24,532 bases of DNA, from positions 1 through 24,532 of the forward strand of contig CAJFNQ010000031.1 in the NCBI GenBank assembly GCA_904394975.1, in the 5' to 3' direction. Within the stretch, counting starts at the first letter, position 1; every line of letters starts with the position of its first letter. Below are positions 6,735-14,279 of this stretch, one piece after another. This DNA comes from Metaruminococcus_A gallistercoris (GTDB taxonomy: Bacteria; Bacillota; Clostridia; Oscillospirales; Ruminococcaceae). The position numbers and the translations under genes were made by a program. The notes beneath the pieces were generated by a model. That model did not search any database. It had not been told where the DNA came from and saw only the letters and a list, made by a program, of their open reading frames with translations.

Positions 6735-8135
6735 ATGATCGAACTCAACAAAAAATCCAACCTTCTGGAAGAAAAAACCTACCGCTACACCTTGCAGGAT
6801 GTGGAAGAACCGCGGCTGTTCCGCGATATGTATTCGTATGAGGAGATTCCGAAAATCCCCTTTAATAACCGTCGAGTTCCTATGAATATGCAGGATGATA
6901 TCTGGATCACCGATACCACCTTCCGCGACGGGCAGCAGTCCCGTGCGCCCTATACGACCCAGCAGATGGTGGACATTTATAAAATGATGCACCGGCTCGG
7001 CGGCCCAAATGGTATGATCCGCCAGACAGAGTTTTTTGTTTACAGTGAGAAAGACCGCGAGGCGCTTTATAAATGTATGGAGCTTGGCTACCGTTTCCCG
7101 GAGATCACCACCTGGATTCGGGCCAGCAAGGAAGACTTTAAGCTGGTGCGGGACATTGGCATTAAAGAGACGGGTATTCTGGTCTCCTGCTCCGATTACC
7201 ATATCTTTAACAAGCTGAAAATGACCCGCCGGCAGGCGCTGGAACATTATCTTTCAGTCGTGTCCGACGCGATTGAGGCAGGCCTGCGCCCCCGCTGTCA
7301 TTTTGAGGATATCACCCGTGCTGATTTTTACGGTTTTGTCGTTCCGTTTACCAACGCGCTGATGGAAATGTCTCAGCAGGCAGGCGTTCCCATTAAAATC
7401 CGCGCCTGTGACACGATGGGCTATGGTGTGCCGTTCATCGGCGTTTCGCTTCCGCGCAGTGTAGCGGGCATCATTTACGGTTTGCAGCATTATTCGGAGG
7501 TTCCGCCTGAGATGCTGGAGTGGCATGGCCATAACGATTTTTATAAAGGTGTCGCCAACGCGTCGACCGCATGGCTTTACGGAGCCTGCGCGGTCAACTG
7601 CTCGCTGTTCGGCATTGGTGAGCGGACAGGAAATGTGCCGCTTGAGGCCATGGTGGTGGAATACGCTTCCCTTAAAGGAACGACAAACGGCATGGACACT
7701 ACCGTCATTACCGAACTGGCCGATTATTACCAGAATGAGCTCGGCTATGATATCCCGCCGATGACGCCGTTCGTCGGCCAGAGCTTTAACGTTACCCGCG
7801 CGGGAATCCACGCGGACGGACTGTTGAAAGATGAAGAGATTTACAACATCTTTGATACTGGGAAGATTTTGAACCGCCCTGCGATTGTTTCGGTCAGCAA
7901 CGTGTCCGGCCTCGCCGGCATCGCGTTCTGGATCAACCAGTATTACCGCCTGCCGGAGGAAGCAAAGGTCGATAAGCGTTCCGACCTGGTCGTACAGATC
8001 AAACAATGGGTCGACCGGGAGTATGAGAACGACCGTCAGACGGTCATCAGCGACGGTGAACTGGTTTCGCTGGTCAAACAGTACGCGCCGGAGCTCCATG
8101 AACGTTACGGCCGTCATGCGCGTGCAGACAAATAA
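6735..8135 (+). CDS. Re-citrate synthase-like DRE-TIM enzyme (isopropylmalate/homocitrate synthase family)
   Basis: A 466-residue acyl-CoA aldol-condensing enzyme of the DRE-TIM metallolyase family. The first strand carries ITDTTFRDGQQ (Asp60, Arg64, Asp65). The metal-binding HxH is in WHGHNDF (His264, His266), followed by GIGERTGN. The long N-terminal extension before the DRE motif and the runs GGPNGMIRQTEFFVYSEKD and HFEDITRADFYGF resemble the clostridial group containing the Clostridium kluyveri Re-citrate synthase. That enzyme is usually mis-annotated as 2-isopropylmalate synthase. On that basis it probably condenses acetyl-CoA with oxaloacetate for glutamate synthesis. The homology to this subgroup is from memory, and no aconitase or isocitrate dehydrogenase gene lies nearby to support it. 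The ATG has AGAGGGG 7 nt upstream. The next gene begins 13 nt after its stop. Confidence 0.78.
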   Translation: MIELNKKSNLLEEKTYRYTLQDVEEPRLFRDMYSYEEIPKIPFNNRRVPMNMQDDIWITDTTFRDGQQSRAPYTTQQMVDIYKMMHRLGGPNGMIRQTEFFVYSEKDREALYKCMELGYRFPEITTWIRASKEDFKLVRDIGIKETGILVSCSDYHIFNKLKMTRRQALEHYLSVVSDAIEAGLRPRCHFEDITRADFYGFVVPFTNALMEMSQQAGVPIKIRACDTMGYGVPFIGVSLPRSVAGIIYGLQHYSEVPPEMLEWHGHNDFYKGVANASTAWLYGACAVNCSLFGIGERTGNVPLEAMVVEYASLKGTTNGMDTTVITELADYYQNELGYDIPPMTPFVGQSFNVTRAGIHADGLLKDEEIYNIFDTGKILNRPAIVSVSNVSGLAGIAFWINQYYRLPEEAKVDKRSDLVVQIKQWVDREYENDRQTVISDGELVSLVKQYAPELHERYGRHARADK

Positions 8136-8148
8136 GCGGGTGGATGGC

Positions 8149-8823
8149 ATGCTAAAACGATTGAGTCCATCCGGCGGGTCGCTCTATCAAAGCGTGTTTG
8201 AGGCGCTGGAACGAGCCATTTTAAACGGAACGCTGAAAAGCGGAGAAAGCCTTGCGGAAAATAAACTCTCCGAACAGTTGGGCGTCAGCCGCACGCCGGT
8301 GCGGGAAGCGCTCCGCCAGTTGGAGCTGGAGGGCCTGGTCCGCTCGGTGCCGAACAAAGGCGCTGTTGTCATTGGCGTGACCCGTCAGGATATTGAGGAC
8401 TGTTACCTCATCCGGATGCGGGTTGAAGATCTTGCCGTCCGCCGCGCGGCGGAAAATATCCTGCCGGAAGAACTGGAACAGCTTTCCGAATTGCTCAGTC
8501 TGCAGAAGCTGTACGCGGAGCGGTTGAATTTTGAAAAGCTGTCGGAACTGGACGGCGCGTTTCATGAACAGATTTATCATGCCAGCCGCAGCCGCCAGTT
8601 GGAACATCTGCTTACAGGGCTTCATCATTATGTGCGCCATGCACGTTCGGTCTCCTTTAAACAGTCCGGCCGTGCGCTGAAGGCGCTCGAAGAGCACCGG
8701 GATATTTTAAAGGCTCTTACCGAACATGACCCGGAAGCGGCGGCGGGCTTTATGGTGGAGCACATCGCCAATGCGCGGGATAATTTGATCGCTCATTTAA
8801 AAAGCGGGGAGGCGATCATATGA
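8149..8823 (+). CDS. GntR-family regulator with FCD domain
   Basis: A 224-residue FadR-type transcription factor. Residues about 10-75 form a winged helix with the recognition stretch ENKLSEQLGVSRTPVREALRQLELEGLV. The remainder is an all-helical FCD ligand domain with the usual metal/ligand residues (Asp and His in LDGAFHEQIYH, His in LEEHRDIL, His in VEHIANAR). The frame is open further upstream, but that part overlaps the preceding gene. ATG 8149, with GGTGGATGG just before it, fits the family length. Its gene is 13 nt after the citrate-synthase-like gene and overlaps the next by 4 nt. The palindrome at 6666-6687 is its likely binding site, and the ligand may be a carboxylic acid, as is common for FCD proteins. 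Both statements are inference. Confidence 0.9.
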   Translation: MLKRLSPSGGSLYQSVFEALERAILNGTLKSGESLAENKLSEQLGVSRTPVREALRQLELEGLVRSVPNKGAVVIGVTRQDIEDCYLIRMRVEDLAVRRAAENILPEELEQLSELLSLQKLYAERLNFEKLSELDGAFHEQIYHASRSRQLEHLLTGLHHYVRHARSVSFKQSGRALKALEEHRDILKALTEHDPEAAAGFMVEHIANARDNLIAHLKSGEAII

Positions 8824-9134
8824 GCTTTTACGACCGGGTGTATGAAGCGGTTTGCCGTATCCCCAAAGGAAAGGTCGCGACCTACGGGCAGATTGCCATG
8901 CTTGCCGGAAGCCCACGCGCTTCCCGTGTGGTAGGGTATGCCCTGCACGTCAACCCGAAGCCGGGGGTGATCCCCTGTCACCGGGTGGTCAATCGGGAAG
9001 GGCGGCTCGCGCCGTCGTTCGCGTTCGGAGGGACCGATGCCCAGCAGCGCCTTTTGGAAGGTGAAGGCGTTTCGGTGCAGGACGGTTATGTCGATTTAAA
9101 GCGCTTCGGCTGGGATGGCTGTTCGACAGTATAA
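8820..9134 (+). CDS. small MGMT-family alkyltransferase-like protein
   Basis: A 104-residue protein consisting only of the DNA-binding, active-site domain of O6-alkylguanine-DNA alkyltransferases. It shows the helix-turn-helix GKVATYGQIAMLAGSPRASRVVGYAL with the arginine-finger region and the catalytic motif IPCHRVV with Cys53. Alkyltransferase-like proteins (ATL) of similar size have Trp in place of this Cys, so here alkyl transfer may still be possible. The glycine-rich loop after the active site of full enzymes (GFRGG type) is replaced by APSFAFGG, and the N-terminal domain is absent. Its ATG overlaps the regulator stop in ATGA and has GGGGAGG 7 nt upstream, so it is translated with the regulator. 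Repair enzyme versus lesion-recognition protein cannot be decided from sequence. Confidence 0.87.
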   Translation: MSFYDRVYEAVCRIPKGKVATYGQIAMLAGSPRASRVVGYALHVNPKPGVIPCHRVVNREGRLAPSFAFGGTDAQQRLLEGEGVSVQDGYVDLKRFGWDGCSTV

Positions 9135-9181
9135 TTGCTTTCCGCATATAAAACACATGAAAATTCAACTTGTATAACAGG

Positions 9182-9206
9182 GGCGTCCCGTCTGGGGCGC
9201 CTTTTT
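9182..9206 (+). terminator. terminator after the MGMT-like gene
   Basis: An 8-bp GC-rich stem with one G-T pair (GGCGTCCC, 9182-9189, with GGGGCGCC, 9194-9201) and a GTCT loop, followed by TTTTTGTTTG. It lies 47 nt after the stop codon. Confidence 0.8.
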
Positions 9207-9269
9207 GTTTGCGCAAAAAAGAATCCGTCGTTTTTAACAAAGAAATCCCCAACATTCCGGCAAATGGTA

Positions 9270-9290
9270 GAAAATGAAAATTTCATTTTC
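9270..9290. promoter_or_regulatory. palindromic candidate operator upstream of the GH95 promoter
   Basis: Two perfect 10-nt arms, GAAAATGAAA (9270-9279) and TTTCATTTTC (9281-9290), around one central A. It ends 6 bp before the -35 box, so its centre is near -52. This is a common place for an activator site. No T-run follows and the arms are AT-rich, so it is not a terminator. The binding protein is not evident. Confidence 0.55.
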
Positions 9291-9296
9291 CCTTTC

Positions 9297-9325
9297 TTGA
9301 CACACTTTCGGGAAAGGACTAGGAT
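9297..9325 (+). promoter_or_regulatory. sigma-A promoter of the GH95-kinase-GH51 operon
   Basis: Consensus TTGACA (9297-9302), a 17-nt spacer and TAGGAT (9320-9325). The start near 9332 gives a leader of about 45 nt ending in the GGAGG of the GH95 gene. Confidence 0.75.
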
Positions 9326-9376
9326 TAGTTTAGTTTATTCTGTAAATTTATCTTCCATGAAAACGGAGGCATTAAC

Positions 9377-11644
9377 ATGATAAAGCATGGCTATGAAAGC
9401 AAATTGCATGCATCCCGATGGGAAGAGGGCATGCTTTGTGGAAACGGCACCATCGGCGCGCTGGTCATGGGCGGAGGACCGAATGAAAAGGTGCTGTTCA
9501 GCCACGAAAACCTGTATGCGCCGCTTCATCCGAAGCATCTCCCGGTGCATACGGCAAAAACGCTTGGGACCATCCGGGAACTGCTTGCCAAAGGGGAGTA
9601 CCAGGAAGCGGCTAACTTTGTTGTCCGTCAGGGCAAGGAAGAGGGCTTTGAACATGAAATGTACTGGGATGACTCCTTTATGTCCGCCTGCACGCTTGCG
9701 GTGGATATGAAAGGTGGGCAAGAGACCGAATATAAAAAGTCACTGGATTTTGAAACCGGTGTGTCTACGACCGAATTCCTCCTTGACGGTGTTTCGGTCA
9801 AACGCGAGGTGTTTGTTTCCCGCGCGAGCGGATTTGCTGTTATGCGCATCACTTCTTCCGCACCGCTGGATTATGATGTGCAGCTGCGTGAGCTGGAGGA
9901 GACCGACCAGCCGAACGAATGGTGGGAAGTTGGTTACACCAGAAACTACGCGCCGGCCGTGATTTGCGCCCAGGGTGATACGATTTCTTATGAAGGCTCG
10001 TTTACCACGACCGATTACGGTTACCGTTGTGCGGCAAAAGTCGCGAAAACGGACGGCAAAATGGTCTCCGGTCAGAACGGAATTTCTGTTTCGGGTGCGA
10101 CGGAAACCCTTGTTTTTGTGAATGTGATTGTTTGTGAGGATGTAAAGCAGTCGGGCGAATCGGCGGCGGACGCGTTTTCCGGCGTTTCTGCTGATTACGA
10201 TGCGCTGCTCAAAGCGCATACGGACATCCATAAAACCATTTATGACCGCATTTCGCTGGACCTGGACGACCCGGAAAGCGACGAACAGCTTGCCGAAGAA
10301 CTGTGGGCGCGTTCCCGCACGCCGGATGCCGCTCCGCCGAACGGATTCTTTAAACGGATATTTGACGCCGGCCGGTATGAGATCCTTTGTTCCAGCGGCA
10401 AGCGCCCGCCGAACCTGCAGGGCCGATGGACCGGTACCAATCATCCCTACTGGTCGGGTGACTACACCCAGAACGGCAACCTGCAGACCGCAATTCTTGG
10501 CGCTCTGCCGGGCAATATGTTTGAAGCGATGGACAGCTTCATCGATTATGAAGAGGAATTGATCCCGGATAACCGCATCAACGCGCAGACTCTTTACGGC
10601 TGCCGGGGCATGATGCTTGCCTGCCGCGGGAACAATCACGGACTGCTCAACCACTTTGGTCACCGTTGGTGCATGACCTTCTGGACAGCCGGGGCTGCTT
10701 GGAACGCGCATTTCTTCTATGATTATTTCCTTTACACCGGCGACCGGGACTTCTTTGTCAACCACGCGCTGCCGTACATGAAAGAATGCGCTCAGTTTTA
10801 TGAGGATTTTCTCATTGAGGACGAAAACGGCCATTGGTTCTTCACCCCGTCCTACTCGCCGGAAAACAATCCGGAGGGTTCCGAAGCGCAGGCATGTGTC
10901 AACGCGACCATGGATATTGCGGTGGCAAAAGAGCTATATTCAAACCTGATCGAAGGCTGTACTACCCTTGGCATTGAGCAGGAAAATATTCCGAAATGGA
11001 AGTACATGCTTGAAAAAATGCCGCCTTACCTCATCAACGAGGACGGCGCGCTCAAAGAATGGGCGGTGCCACAGCTCAAAGACCGTTACGATCACCGTCA
11101 TTCCTCGCATTTGTATATGATCTACTACGGTCTGCCGGAGGAGATTCGAAACAACAAAGCTTTGTACGATGCTTGTGAAAAAGCGTATGAATACCGCATG
11201 AAGTTCAAGGAAAAAGAGCAGGGCGAAATGGCGTTCGGCAATATCCAGATGGGATTTGCCGCGGCGCATCTGCGGGATAACGCGACGGTTTGGCGGCTGC
11301 TCTGCATTATGGCAAAGAACAACTACTATAACACCTTCGCTTCTTCGCACGATATGGGACCCAGCATCTTCAACGCGGATATCAGCGGCGGCTTCCCGGC
11401 GCTCATGCTGGAAGCGCTCGTTCAGTCCCGCCCGCTTACCGACGAGAGCGGGAAAATCACCGGGTATGAGATCGAGCTTCTGCCAAACCTTCCCGCCGCA
11501 TGGAACAAGGGAAGCCTCAAAGGGGTACGTGCCCGCGGTGGTTTTGAGCTTGACTTTGCCTGGGAAGATGGCCGCGTGACAAGCTGTAAGGTATATAACC
11601 ACAACGGCAACGATTATACGTTGATCGGAGCGGAAGAAAAATGA
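9377..11644 (+). CDS. GH95-family glycosidase (alpha-L-fucosidase or alpha-L-galactosidase)
   Basis: A 755-residue single-chain GH95 enzyme with an N-terminal beta-sandwich (about 1-270), an (alpha/alpha)6 barrel and a C-terminal beta domain. Family active-site features are visible: the N-x-N pair (Asn366, Asn368) in DYTQNGNLQ, a Glu in SYSPENNP (Glu496), DHRHSSHLY, and Asp668 in NADISGGF. The last motif departs from the usual DGNFG loop, where the catalytic base sits, though the Asp is kept. Family members remove alpha-1,2-L-fucose, and some act as alpha-L-galactosidases on xylan side chains. The neighbouring arabinofuranosidase favours a plant hemicellulose substrate, which is inference. 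There is no signal peptide, so it acts on imported oligosaccharides. GGAGG precedes the ATG by 7 nt. The kinase overlaps its stop. Confidence 0.85.
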   Translation: MIKHGYESKLHASRWEEGMLCGNGTIGALVMGGGPNEKVLFSHENLYAPLHPKHLPVHTAKTLGTIRELLAKGEYQEAANFVVRQGKEEGFEHEMYWDDSFMSACTLAVDMKGGQETEYKKSLDFETGVSTTEFLLDGVSVKREVFVSRASGFAVMRITSSAPLDYDVQLRELEETDQPNEWWEVGYTRNYAPAVICAQGDTISYEGSFTTTDYGYRCAAKVAKTDGKMVSGQNGISVSGATETLVFVNVIVCEDVKQSGESAADAFSGVSADYDALLKAHTDIHKTIYDRISLDLDDPESDEQLAEELWARSRTPDAAPPNGFFKRIFDAGRYEILCSSGKRPPNLQGRWTGTNHPYWSGDYTQNGNLQTAILGALPGNMFEAMDSFIDYEEELIPDNRINAQTLYGCRGMMLACRGNNHGLLNHFGHRWCMTFWTAGAAWNAHFFYDYFLYTGDRDFFVNHALPYMKECAQFYEDFLIEDENGHWFFTPSYSPENNPEGSEAQACVNATMDIAVAKELYSNLIEGCTTLGIEQENIPKWKYMLEKMPPYLINEDGALKEWAVPQLKDRYDHRHSSHLYMIYYGLPEEIRNNKALYDACEKAYEYRMKFKEKEQGEMAFGNIQMGFAAAHLRDNATVWRLLCIMAKNNYYNTFASSHDMGPSIFNADISGGFPALMLEALVQSRPLTDESGKITGYEIELLPNLPAAWNKGSLKGVRARGGFELDFAWEDGRVTSCKVYNHNGNDYTLIGAEEK

Positions 11645-12582
11645 AGCCCTATGATATCGTCGCCCTCGGCGAAACATTGATCGATTTTACCCCGGCGGGA
11701 GAACGCCTGTTTCAGGCGAATCCCGGCGGCGCGCCGGCAAACCTGCTGGTCATGGCGGCAAAAGCCGGCTGCCGTACGGCGTTTATCGGAAAAGTGGGAA
11801 AGGACCAGTTCGGTGATTTTTTGGTGGATACCCTGTCCCAAAACGGGGTGGATGTTTCCGGTATGCGGCGCAGTCCCATACACACCACGCTGGCGTTTGT
11901 CCATCTGCACAACGGGGACCGGAGCTTTACCTTCTGCCGCAACCATTCGGCGGATACGCTCCTCTCGCCGGAAGAGCTTGACCGCGGTCTGCTGGAAGGC
12001 TGCCGGGTGTTTCACTTTGGTTCTCTTTCGTTTACCGATGAGCCTGCCAAATCCGCCACTCTGGAAGCCATCCGCATTGCGCGCAGCGCCGGGGCAGTCA
12101 TCTCTTACGACCCCAACTGGCGCCCCGCTTTGTGGGAGAATGTGGAATACGCCCGGAAGATGATGGCCCTTCCGCTCCCCCAGGTGGATGTGATCAAACT
12201 TTCTGACGATGAGGTACCCATGCTCACCCCTTATGAGGATGAGGTAAACGGCGCTCAATGGCTGCTGGAGCAGGGGATGCGCCTTGTAGTGGTCACCAGA
12301 GGGGCGAAAGGGTGCTATTACCGCACCGCGGACGCTTCCGGCTATATTCCCGCTCCGGATGTGAAGGTCGTTGACACCACCGGTTCCGGTGATGTATTTA
12401 CCGGGGCTCTGCTCTCGCAGCTGCTGCAGCAGGATTTTTCGCTGGAGCAGAAGAAACTGGAACCAATGCTGCGCTTTGCCTGCGCGGCGGGTTCGCTCTG
12501 CGGCACCCGGTACGGTGGAATTCCGGCCATACCGCAGAAAGAGGAGATCGAAACCTTTTTAAAAGCCGGCAACAGCAACTGA
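11641..12582 (+). CDS. PfkB-family sugar kinase (fructokinase-like)
   Basis: A 313-residue ribokinase-fold kinase. The N-terminal signature NPGGAPANLLVMAAKAG (about 28-44) and the C-terminal PfkB signature DTTGSGDVFTGALL, with catalytic base Asp251, are intact. Overall motif spacing (ALGETLIDF at the start, YDPNWRPALW near 160) is that of bacterial fructokinases and 2-keto-3-deoxygluconate kinases. Its ATG overlaps the GH95 stop in ATGA, so the two proteins are made in step. This suggests that it phosphorylates a sugar derived from the GH95 or GH51 products after isomerisation. Fructose is only the default guess. Confidence 0.88.
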   Translation: MKPYDIVALGETLIDFTPAGERLFQANPGGAPANLLVMAAKAGCRTAFIGKVGKDQFGDFLVDTLSQNGVDVSGMRRSPIHTTLAFVHLHNGDRSFTFCRNHSADTLLSPEELDRGLLEGCRVFHFGSLSFTDEPAKSATLEAIRIARSAGAVISYDPNWRPALWENVEYARKMMALPLPQVDVIKLSDDEVPMLTPYEDEVNGAQWLLEQGMRLVVVTRGAKGCYYRTADASGYIPAPDVKVVDTTGSGDVFTGALLSQLLQQDFSLEQKKLEPMLRFACAAGSLCGTRYGGIPAIPQKEEIETFLKAGNSN

Positions 12583-12653
12583 ACATGGTGCGGCGGGTCT
12601 GAAAAGGCTCTGCTGTTTTTGAAAAAATATCATTTCAACAAGAGGTGTATGCA

Positions 12654-14162
12654 ATGAAACAGGCAAAAATCACGGTGGATCACCGCAGCAAAATTTCAGT
12701 GATCGATAAACGAATCTACGGTTCGTTTATTGAACATCTTGGCCGCGCTGTCTACAACGGCATTTACCAGCCGGGGCATCCGACGGCGGATGAACAGGGC
12801 TTCCGCGGGGATGTACTGGAACTGGTGCGTAAGCTCAATGTTCCCATCGTCCGTTATCCGGGCGGAAACTTTGTTTCCGGCTTCAAGTGGGAGGACAGCG
12901 TCGGCCCGAAGGAGCAGCGCCCATCCCGTCTTGAGCTTGCCTGGTTTGTGGTGGAGACCAACCAGTTCGGGCTTAACGAATTCTGTGACTGGGCCAAAAA
13001 GGCGGATACTGATGTAATGATGGCGGTCAACCTCGGCACCCGTGGGCCGATGGAGGCAAAAGAGCTGATCGAGTACTGCAACCATCCGTCTGGTACAGCG
13101 CTGAGCGATCTGCGTATTCAGCACGGTTATAAAGAGCCGCATAATATCAAGACCTGGTGCCTTGGCAATGAGATGGACGGCCCGTGGCAGATCGGACACA
13201 AGACGGCAGAAGAATATGGCCGCGTCGCCTGCGAAACGGCGAAGGTGATGAAGTGGGTCGATCCGGACATTGAACTGGTCGTCTGCGGCAGTTCAAGTAA
13301 AACGATGCCGACTTACCTGCAGTGGGAGGAAACAGTCCTCGGCCATACTTATGAAAATGTTGACCTGCTTTCTCTTCATCAGTATTACGGTTATCCGAAC
13401 AGCGACAATGACACCCAGTCGTTCCTTTCCAAAGCGGATGAGATGGATGAGTTTATTAAAGAAGTCATTGCTGTTTGTGATATGGTGCAGGCCAAAAAGC
13501 ACGGAAGCAAAAAGATCAATCTGTCCTTCGATGAGTGGAACGTTTGGTATCATTCAAACGAACAGGATAAAAAATTGCCGAAATGGGTGCAGGCGCCTCA
13601 TCAATTAGAGGATATTTATCTGTTTGAGGATGCTGTCCTCGTCGGCGATATGCTGATCACGCTGCTCAAAAACGCGGATCGTGTAAAGGTTGCCTGCTTG
13701 GCGCAGCTTGTCAATGTTATCGCACCGATCATGACCGAGGACGGAGACGGCCCGGCGTGGTGCCAGACCATCTTCTACCCGTTTATGCACGCTTCCAATT
13801 ACGGGCGCGGCGTTGCGTTGAACACTGAGGTTGAGTCGCCTAAATACTCCTGCCTCCAGCGTTCGGATGTGAACCATATCAATTCTGTCGCGGTTCACAA
13901 CGAGGAGGAGGGAACAGTGACTGTGTTTGCGGTCAACCGTAATCTGGAAGACGATGTCGAGACTGAGATCGATCTCCGTCCGTTCGGTTCGGTTGAGTGT
14001 GCGGAGGTCATCTGCTATTCCAACGATGACATCAAAGCCTGCAACAGCGCGAGCAATCAGGTGGTTCCGCACAATGTTCCGGTTCCGGCAGTGGAAAATG
14101 GCAAAATAAAGGTTTGTCTGCCGAAAGCTTCTTGGAATGTTGTTCGTTTTCGTGTGAAGTAA
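12654..14162 (+). CDS. abfA: GH51 alpha-L-arabinofuranosidase
   Basis: A 502-residue intracellular exo-enzyme that removes alpha-L-arabinofuranosyl groups from arabino-oligosaccharides of arabinan or arabinoxylan, by retention. The TIM barrel carries the acid/base Glu173 in CLGNEMDGPW and the nucleophile Glu294 in SFDEWNVWYH. These nearly coincide with Glu175 and Glu294 of the Geobacillus enzyme. The N-terminal IDKRIYGSFIEHLGRAVYNGIY and IVRYPGGNFVSGFKW are also family marks. A C-terminal beta domain completes the usual length. An upstream in-frame GTG (12645) lies inside the Shine-Dalgarno AGAGGTG, so ATG 12654, 6 nt past it, is the start. It is 71 nt after the kinase with no terminator between, and is the last gene of the GH95-kinase-GH51 operon. 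Confidence 0.95.
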   Translation: MKQAKITVDHRSKISVIDKRIYGSFIEHLGRAVYNGIYQPGHPTADEQGFRGDVLELVRKLNVPIVRYPGGNFVSGFKWEDSVGPKEQRPSRLELAWFVVETNQFGLNEFCDWAKKADTDVMMAVNLGTRGPMEAKELIEYCNHPSGTALSDLRIQHGYKEPHNIKTWCLGNEMDGPWQIGHKTAEEYGRVACETAKVMKWVDPDIELVVCGSSSKTMPTYLQWEETVLGHTYENVDLLSLHQYYGYPNSDNDTQSFLSKADEMDEFIKEVIAVCDMVQAKKHGSKKINLSFDEWNVWYHSNEQDKKLPKWVQAPHQLEDIYLFEDAVLVGDMLITLLKNADRVKVACLAQLVNVIAPIMTEDGDGPAWCQTIFYPFMHASNYGRGVALNTEVESPKYSCLQRSDVNHINSVAVHNEEEGTVTVFAVNRNLEDDVETEIDLRPFGSVECAEVICYSNDDIKACNSASNQVVPHNVPVPAVENGKIKVCLPKASWNVVRFRVK

Positions 14163-14181
14163 ACCGATTTGTTGAAAAGGA

Positions 14182-14213
14182 CAAAAGCGTCCGGCGACGG
14201 CCGGACGCTTTTG
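14182..14213 (+). terminator. terminator of the GH95-kinase-GH51 operon
   Basis: A perfect 14-bp stem (CAAAAGCGTCCGGC, 14182-14195, with 14200-14213) and GACG loop. The right arm ends in CTTTTG. It lies 20 nt after the GH51 stop. Confidence 0.85.
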
Positions 14214-14279
14214 CTGTTCGATGAATCGCGGCTGTTTTTTGTTTTTTAGAGCAACCGCCTGGAAAAGTGAGGAAGTCCG

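Noticed and set aside
7254..8150. A 298-codon minus-strand frame
   Set aside because: It is antisense to the citrate-synthase-like gene and has no family features.
9740..10834. A 364-codon open frame on the minus strand
   Set aside because: It lies wholly inside the GH95 gene, has no Shine-Dalgarno site and no recognisable domain. It is a codon-bias shadow of the GH95 gene.
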